Below, piece after piece: positions 12,701-21,700 of a stretch of DNA of 64,000 nt; the stretch's first letter is position 1, and each line of letters opens with the position of its first letter. Under the pieces are notes generated by a model. It was not told the origin of the DNA, did not search any database, and saw nothing but the letters and a program-made list of their open reading frames with translations. This DNA comes from Arcuatula senhousia (taxonomy: Eukaryota > Mollusca > Bivalvia > Mytilida > Mytilidae), in assembly GCA_963971305.1 (NCBI GenBank), contig OZ020308.1:35865275-35929274 (forward strand), read 5' to 3'. The position numbers and the translations under genes were made by a program.

Positions 12701-15700
12701 TATACATGGTATATCCATATATCTGTTAATATTAGCATGCTTAAACTTTTTACCTGTCAGCTTCATCAAGGATGATAATTTTATGTCGACCTTTGGGTAA
12801 TGTGACCTTTTGTTGAGCAAACATCTTAATCTTGTTTCTGACCACGTCAATACCTCTAAAATAAATCAAAATATGATTAATTTCTTACATGCATTTGTAG
12901 TTTAAACTCTAGTTTGATTTTTTATACGTTTTTTTTTTACAATGCTAGGTAACCAATGGACTCAAAGATGGATTTGTGAGTAAATAAATTATAAAGGAAA
13001 ATATAAAACAGCAATTACTGCAATCAGCAACTCTAGATTGGTTTTGAATAATTTGCCATGCATTTCTTTTTTTTTTGCCAATTTCAAAGATGGAAAGCTG
13101 AGTCTGAAACCATGATACAAAGTTTTTTTTATACCAATAATACAATGCTATCAATTTTCAAATCAAACCTTTCATTGGAAGCATTTAGTTCTAGAACAGC
13201 ATCCCTAAATGAGGTTCCTAGCAGGGCTCTGGCTAAACATAGGATACTTGTAGTTTTTCCAGTTCCTGGGGGCCCCTAAAATCAAAAAAGAATTTCATCT
13301 ACCATGTACATGCATGTTTTTAAGCATTTTAACTTATTTATATTCACATGCTTTTTCAATAAAACAAAATTTTGCATATGACTTAGGGCCATAATAAAAT
13401 AATTCCTAGATTCTCATTCAAATTTCTTGAAAATATTGGGTGGGTGGGCAAATTTTATTTATTATTTTTTTATCCATTTTGATTAAACATCCTGTCATTT
13501 CACGGTGGAGAAACTACGTCACACACATGGATTCGTACACACAAAAATGGCCGAAAAATCTCCGCTTCAAGGTAGAAATCCATTCATTTACTACAAGTTT
13601 TTACATGACAGTTGCTAAGATAACTAGTCCACCGTACTCCTTACTACCCAAATTATGCTAGACAGTTCATAATTTGTTGATAGATCAAGAGAATTCTTCA
13701 AACACTTCGACACAGTTGCGATTTTGCACAGGAACATCGGACACACTTTTTGTCAATAAAATTCTTTTATGGACATATCTTATTTTTATATCATGATTCT
13801 TTGAATAAAAGCATTTTATTTTGGTTTTCTAACCATGTACAAGCTTTACAAGGCGTAATAAATAACTAAAACAGGTTAAAACAAATAAAATGCATTACTG
13901 TGGTAAAATGGTATAGGTCACACATACAAAAACGACGATATAGGCCACACTTTTGTATATGACGTATGCTGTATTGGCCTTCAATTGAGGGTTGCGTTGC
14001 CAAAATACAAGCTTTTAATTTAAAGATAAAACATATTCTATAAAATCCGTTACTCGCTATCATGAAAAGATAATTTTATTCTCAAAACAAAGCAAAGAAA
14101 CCTTTAGGACAATTGTTTCTCAAAAAGTTCAATGACAAACACAACTACAGCTATAAAATCAATCAGAGAACTTACAATGCAGATGTAGCCAATGACATAA
14201 ACCATGAATATCCTTATTAAATTTATATGGCATAACTTGTATGCAGAACCTCGGATTTTTGTTCATATAAATGTATATCTCTAAAATTCAAATCAGACAC
14301 AATGTATAAAGAAATCAACTGGACATCATCTTTATCATTATCTGTTCATTCGGGATTTTTGAACAGTTTAATTCCTATTTTTCTTAATCGCAATTTGGTT
14401 GGGTAAACCAGAGATGTATACAAATGGGAATTCAATGTCGAAAGTCCGAAATGGCTAGGACAAAACGAGGAAACACAGAGGGGAACAACACGAAGAAACA
14501 GAAAACATTAAAGCGCATACAAATTAAAACTGAATATCAATCAACAACGCAAACTTAAGATTGAACGAGAATGAACTCCAGTGCTTCGGAAAGGTACGTA
14601 GTTCCTGCTTGTTACAACACACCGTCGCGTTGCTCCAGTCAAGTCAGCGTGTTAAATCCAGTAAAGGAAAACAAAACAAAATCTATATGACAAACCAACA
14701 TCGATCTGACTGTACTCATCTGAGACACAGAAATCCAAATATTAATCCATAATTTCTCAAGTGAATACTACAATTGACGAGCAACATAACCCAGTGTTAA
14801 CAATTTGTATGTCAAATGTGACGCTCTATCGTGGATATAAATGTATGTACAGCAACCTTTGGAATAACGAATAAGTTGTGATATATTAATTGCATGAGCG
14901 AGCTGGAGCGGACAAGAAGGATAAGTTGACGATTTGTTAAAGTCATCACGTTGTCATAGAGTTTTCTTGAAAGTCTTCATTGAATGTCTATTTCGAGATC
15001 TAGATCTTAATGTGAAACAGACTTGCTATAATCCATAGAGTCCTTAAGCACAAGTTCCTCGGAATATTTGAGATGATGAAAGTCACAAAACCAAAGATTG
15101 TTCCGTTTTTTGTTGTTGTCTAGATGTGATTTTAAGAAGTCTGGAAAAAAACACAAAACAGTTGTACTTGGAACTTCCATTCTTTTCGAAAAAGCAACAA
15201 TAAATCAGCTGTGGCAATCATGAATCGAGTGCATGCGAAATAAAAGTGTAAAGTGTGATAAAATCAAACGTTTTTATACGGTTATAAGATGAATCTGGAA
15301 TTGTTTCATTTTTTCTAGGCGTTAAAGGCATGTCTATGGTGACGATCCCTAAACAAACAGATACATTTGAGATCTGTTCTAACATTTTATAATAATTGTC
15401 TGCTAGTGCTGACAGTTCTAGAACTGTTGTACGCCCTTACAGTTCTGAGGTAGAATGGTCATAAACTATATTTTAACCCGCTCTTGTAAACTGTTCTAGC
15501 CCCTGGCCCGGACTGTTCTAGAGCTGTTTTACGACATGACAGTTCTAGTCCATGACAGTTCCAACTTTCGTCATTGGCAGGCATTTACAAGTGTTTTAAG
15601 TATTTTTGTCAAAAAAATGTTATCTGTTTAAATTGTTCACTTTCATTTAAAATATTTTAATGTAGCCATGCTATTGCATGTCATGATTTTAGTGAGAGGG

Positions 15701-18700
15701 CTGATTTTAATCAGACTGTGATTTTAGGCAGATCTAAAACTGTCAGGGATCGAGTAGAACACTGGGTTTAAAATTGTCAGGGTTTAGAATAGTGCCAAAT
15801 CTGTCATGGTCTAGAAAAGTTCTAAGCTCAGATTCCTGACAGTCTAAAGAGATGTTAGAACTGATCCCAACTGAATGTGTTTGGGAGGTGTATTAGTAAC
15901 TTTCGCTCGATCGAGTTCTTAACACCGGTAAATATGCAAATTCAAATTTCCCATTTTTTTATTCAATACCAAATACAACATTGTTTCTTCCAACTTTGCA
16001 AAAATATTTCCGTTGTTTAGAAACTATCTTGATGACTATTTATGAAAAAAGATAGGAATGTGTCCATGACACACAAATGCCCCACATTCTTAACAAACAG
16101 CTGAAGTCCGACAATCGCTATGAACAAAAAGTTTATCAAACTGAACCACCCTGCCAAGTTTCAATTTCTAGTAATCTTTAATACGGTTTCCGCGAAAAGC
16201 TTGACGGAAATTGATACCCACGTAAATTTTGATGCGTTCCAAGCCTTTCAGTGTTGCTCTTGATGTGCTCATTATAATAAGGCAATACATATAACAACAA
16301 AAATGCTCAAGTATTTATTAAGGTACAAGCTATAAAATGATAAGAAGGAGTAAGGACCGAGAGATATTTGTCTTTGCTTTGCATTGATGCACTTGCAAAT
16401 GATAAAATGAACTTTCAGAAATGAGTAAACTCAGACAGCATGCTTATGTTGGGCCAACGTTGGCAATTGGTCGGCAGGTTGGCAATATGTTAGGGTTGGC
16501 AAAACAACGTAGGGCCAACATTGGCACTACGAAGTAATATAAAATTGATGGTCAGGTTTAAAAATCATTTCCTTACACCTTTCAAAAGAAATATTGAATA
16601 AAGTGGGATCAAATTATAAAATAATAACATAGTTCTCGTTTATTATACTTTTTAAGCAAAAATATTGTCCAACGTTGGGCCAACGTAGGCCCAACATTGG
16701 ATCATAAAATTAAATCAGAATACTCTACCATTAATGATTGAAGATTTGAATAGTTCTGTTCATAGTGTTTATGGATAAAGAACCTGACACTAGTTTATTA
16801 CTGTTTGAAAAATCCTGAATGACTACGTTGGCCCAATGTTGGCCTAACGTTGGTCATGCGTTGGACAAAGAAAAAGTCTTTATTCACATTTTCGAACAAA
16901 AATTTTAAAATCCTTATACATGTAACATCGGTTATATAAATTACACAATTAAATAATTTCACATTTTTTATTTAAAGCATTTGTTTCTGATTTTTTTTCT
17001 TTTCTTCTGTATACTATGTTGGCCCAACGTTGGTCCAACGTTGGCTTACCATAAATATTTTGGATAGCAAAATATTTTTAATTTAATATTAGAAAAATAT
17101 ATTTTTTTAAAATTGAGCATTCCACACTAAATCGTTTATATGCATGGCCTACAATACAAAACATTGTACATAGTTTTCTAAAGATAATTATCTGATAAAA
17201 ATTAAGGTCATCGTTATTCCCCGGATAAACTGATACACACAGCATGACATCTCTGATAAGACGATGATAATTTGATAGATAAGAACAAACAGATGGTCTT
17301 TCCACACAACACATTATCTTAAATGCCAGTTGTCATAGTAACTAGCTATCGGATGTAGTTCAGAATAATTGTTAACAATTTTACGAGTTGAGGAAAGACA
17401 TGTAAGTTTTGATTTTATATTATATTATATTTAACTTAAATCTAAAAGTGAGATATAATTTTAAATTTACTGTCGTTTTAATTCATTAACATTTATTTGT
17501 GTATTACACATTTATGATACTTTGTTACTTAAGTTTAGGACTTTGATCCCTATATCTTTTTAATATAACTGCAACGCACAATTTATTGATCATTTATCAC
17601 TGATTTAGTAATGGTCAATAATCATATTTGAAGATTGTTTTATATTTAAAATTGTGATTAGTTTTATACAGTGCTAGTGAAGGCCAGAATTTGAAACAGT
17701 GTTCATTATATGTATAACTGTTTTAATGTTTTACTTCAATTGGATGGTTTTTTTTTCTTAATTCCTGTATGTCTCGGCAAAATCGACTTCATATTGAATA
17801 AAATGTTTAAAACAGACAACGAAAATTTGAATGAAAATAAAATAGAACTTTGTTGTTTGCTTGTAAAATGCGAACTTTATAAAAAATCTTACCATTATTT
17901 ATCGTCGAGTCTTATTATCATTTAAAAATTCATTTCAGATACAGATATTGGAGAAGGATATATATATTGGATCAACAGAATGACGTCAATGAACTAGCAT
18001 TATTCCATTATATATAGTATAAAGTTGGCCAACATAATGCCAATGTATAGCCAACGGTTGGCCATCATATTACCAACGATGGGCCAACATTGTGCCAACG
18101 TAGTACTGTAAATAATACAACGTTGGGCCAACGTTTGGGCCTACGTTGGCCCAACTTGCACTTAAACGTTGGGCCAACGTAGTTTTACAACATAGGGCCA
18201 ACGTAACGTGATACGCTGGGCCAACGATGGGCCAACGTTAACTTGCTGACTGGGAATTAAGATAGTGATAAAAAATACAGTAAGTTATTAATATAACCAT
18301 ACCAGAAGACGACCGGAATGCTTTAACTTATGGTTAAGTGGTAATCTCTTTCTTTCTTTCTCACCTTTTTCACGACCCGTTGTTTTTGTTTGTTTGGATT
18401 TTTTTTGGATTTTTTTTTTGCGACGAAAAAAAAGAAAGGAAACTACATTATTGTCTGAATGGAAGCTACACCACCGTAATTTTTGCTTCCTGGTTTATTT
18501 TTTTTAAACACATTTTGTATGAATCCTGGGTTTTATAAGCAAGTTATATTCAGTTAAAGGGCTATATGTGCAATCAATAAGTTCTCTGATTGACTTTGTT
18601 GCTGTTGATGTGTTTGTCTTTTGGCTTGGTCTTGTTGATGGACTTTGATATTGTGATTGCCCCTTAGGTTTCCTAGATTTCTTTTGAGAATAAAAATATC

Positions 18701-21700
18701 TTTCCATGATAACGAGTAATGGACTTATTGGATACGTCGTATTATCTTTAAATAAAAAGCTTGTATTTTGGAAATGCAAGACTCGATTGAAGGCCAATAC
18801 AGCATACACCATATACAAAAGTGTGGCCTATATCGTCATTTTTGTATGTGTGACCTATACCATTTTACCACAGTAATGCATTTTATTTGTTTTAACCTGT
18901 TTTGGTTATGTATTACGGCTTGTAAAGCTTGTACACGGTTAGAAAACCAAAATAAAATGCTTTTATTCAAAGAATCATGCAATAAAAATAAAATATGTCC
19001 ATAAAAGAATTTTATTGACAAAAAGTGTGTCCGATGTTCCTGTGCGAAATCGCAACTGTGTTGAAGTGTTTGAAGAATTCGCTTGATCTATCAACAAATT
19101 ATGAACTGTCTAGCATAATCTGGGTAGTAAGGAGTACGGTGGACTAGTTATCTTAGCAACTGTCATGTAAAAACCTGTAGTAAATGAATGGTTTTCTACC
19201 TTGAAGCGGAGATTTTTCGGCCATTTTTGTGTGTACGAATCCATGTGTGTGACGTAGTTTCTCCACCGTGCATTTTAAATAATTGACCAAAACTGGACTT
19301 AGTTTGCAAAAAGTTCAAAATAATTTTTTTGGAGTGGGCTAAAAAATGTAGGCAGGAGGAGATGAGAATCTAAGATATTCTTTATATTAAGCTTTAATTG
19401 TTAAGATTGTAAGTGAACAGGATACTTTTAATTCCATGAAATTTGTTTTAACCAAATCAAAACAATTGTTAAATGTACTAGTATTACCTTCAAGAGCTGG
19501 TTACACCAGCAAGACAAAGGACATGGTACGGTAAGGGCCATATTTGGCCCCCTATTTTATGAAAAAAATGAATCTTAAGTAGTTTATGGAAATGCACTTC
19601 ATATATGGAGTACAATGGTTCAAATTTATGAGTATGCTTTCAATTTCCAATAATCTTCTCATTTTTTCAATTTTATAGACACCCAAAACAGGGTAAAATC
19701 AACAAAATCGTGAAAAATGTTGATTTTGAGAGCTTAAATTGTTATTTTCAAAGGCCTCCGCCTACATGACCCAGTGATTTCTTAACTGATTTAGACTTTA
19801 ATTGGAGTGAATTTTAGAATTCAGTAACAAAATTTCTGGGTCAAGAAGACGGAGGCATCTTAAAATTGAAAAAATGACCCAAAATGTGTCCGATTTCAGC
19901 CAATTTGACTGAAATCTACGCATTTTTTTTGTTTTAACACCCTGTTTTTCAACAATGTCAGATAATAATGTTTAAAAATTATTAGAACAAGTTTGTACAT
20001 GCACTTGAACTACTAAATAGCATAGGAAATCTTTTCCATAACAATTTTGAATTTTTTAGTCATAGAGGGGGCTAAATATGGGCCTTACTGTACCTTGTCC
20101 TTTCAAAATTACCATATAAAACATGAACAGTATTATATTGCCTGCAATAGTGTACTTGTGCTAATAGTGGCATTTCAACTTTTGGTTAGCGCAACACTGG
20201 TGAACCTTTTAAAGGAGAAACAAAATTTAATGTTAAAAATGGATCAAAGACAGAAATGGCAGGATTTCGTTAAACAGGAAGTAGATGAGCCACAGACCTG
20301 AAATCGAATCCCACAATGTGGGACCCCATACTGATGTTGTATACCAAATATCAAGTGGCTGTGATAATTAGTTACTGAGAAAACTGTTACGAAAAATTTC
20401 TGCCCACCCGAATGCCGCCCGGCCGACATTCACCATTTTATAACCCAGATTTTTCACTCCATGAAGTCCGGCCAAAAATTGTATCGACACTTTGCACTTG
20501 AATGTTATACTTTGCTAAATACATGTAGTGACAGTCATGACAGTTTTTTTGTGATTCTTTTTGAATAAATACACAAATTAACATGGTCCTTGTAAATGCA
20601 TACAGCAATAATGATGTTTGGAACATTTCCCTCTCTTGCAAATACTTCCAGTCGACTAATTGTTTCTTCATTTCCAACAATATTATGTAGTTTTATTGGT
20701 CTGTACTTCTCAACCCTGAAAATAAATTAAAAAATATAATGTAGTTGCAAAATACATAAAATAGCACCAGGACCGTAACATGTAAATGAATAAAAAACTC
20801 TTCTGAAAAAGTTTTATGGTGGCATTTAAAAAATCTACAAATATTTCTAGGTGTAAACATGAGGTCAAGGTCACATGTCAAGGTGACGGACACACAGAAC
20901 ATACATGTAACATTATGTATTTACACACTAAATATCATATGCATAGGTAAATGTATTAATTTTTTCAAGTAACTCATTTTCCATTGAAGTCCTTCAAATA
21001 AATTACACCTCCAAAAAGACCCAATTTCACAAAGTTGTTGAAAGTTTGGAAAATGGGGAGAAGGTCATTTGCAGAACATGTAGCATGTTAGCAATTGCAT
21101 AGACCCAGGTATACCAAATATAAGATGCCTACTACAAAACATCGAGCAGCGACCACTGGTCACATTGAAGGCTGCTGCCTGATTTCCATTGTGGATTTTT
21201 TAAATTGTCCTTTATATTGTAGGTTGTGTCGCATGTATACACTTATTCCACATCTCATTATTTTCTATTTTACTTTGCAAGTTATTCATTTTCCCCTAGT
21301 TTAAAAAAAAACTGGCTGGATTACGTTTAACAGGAAGTAGGTGAGTGACAGACCTGAAATCAAATCCCAAATGGCACCTTATGTGACCAGCCCACCCTGA
21401 AGCTGTATACCAAATATCAATATCAAATGACTGAGATTAGTAGTTGCTGTCAAAACTGTTATGCCAATTTCTTCCCCACTTGCCCGCCGCCCGAAATTCA
21501 CCATTTTCAATCAATCAATCAATAATTTTATTGGAAAGAGCACAATAAAGGCGTGATCCAAGAAACATATACAAATAAGATTACAAATAGACAAGATATA
21601 CATAACGCTAGAACAAGAATTATTGTTACCAAATGACATATGTATATATAATAGTTTATTGTAAAGTTAGATTGTTATGACAGTCGGATGGTCCCTTTGT

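Larger units (their letters stand above)
13501..19270. mobile_element. Long-TIR DNA transposon, Transib-like termini, non-autonomous
   Basis: A 5770-bp element in RFC2 intron 2. It starts CACGGTGGAG at 13501, ends with the exact complement CTCCACCGTG at 19270, and is flanked by CATTT on both sides (13496-13500 and 19271-19275). The inverted repeats run about 615 bp. Transib elements and their RAG relatives begin CAC(A/G)(A/G)TG and make 5-bp duplications, so this family is the best fit. No transposase frame exists inside; all internal ORFs are short. The interior carries two clusters of short palindromic motifs. A MULE or foldback origin is less likely because MULEs make about 9-bp duplications. 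Confidence 0.82.

Noticed and set aside
13058..13279. Plus-strand frame of 73 codons
   Set aside because: Antisense shadow of RFC2 exon 3.
13501..13560. A true 12/23-RSS (heptamer plus nonamer) at the Transib-like end
   Set aside because: The heptamer-like CACGGTG is present, but the nearest nonamer-like ACAAAAATG lies about 33 bp inward, not 12 or 23.
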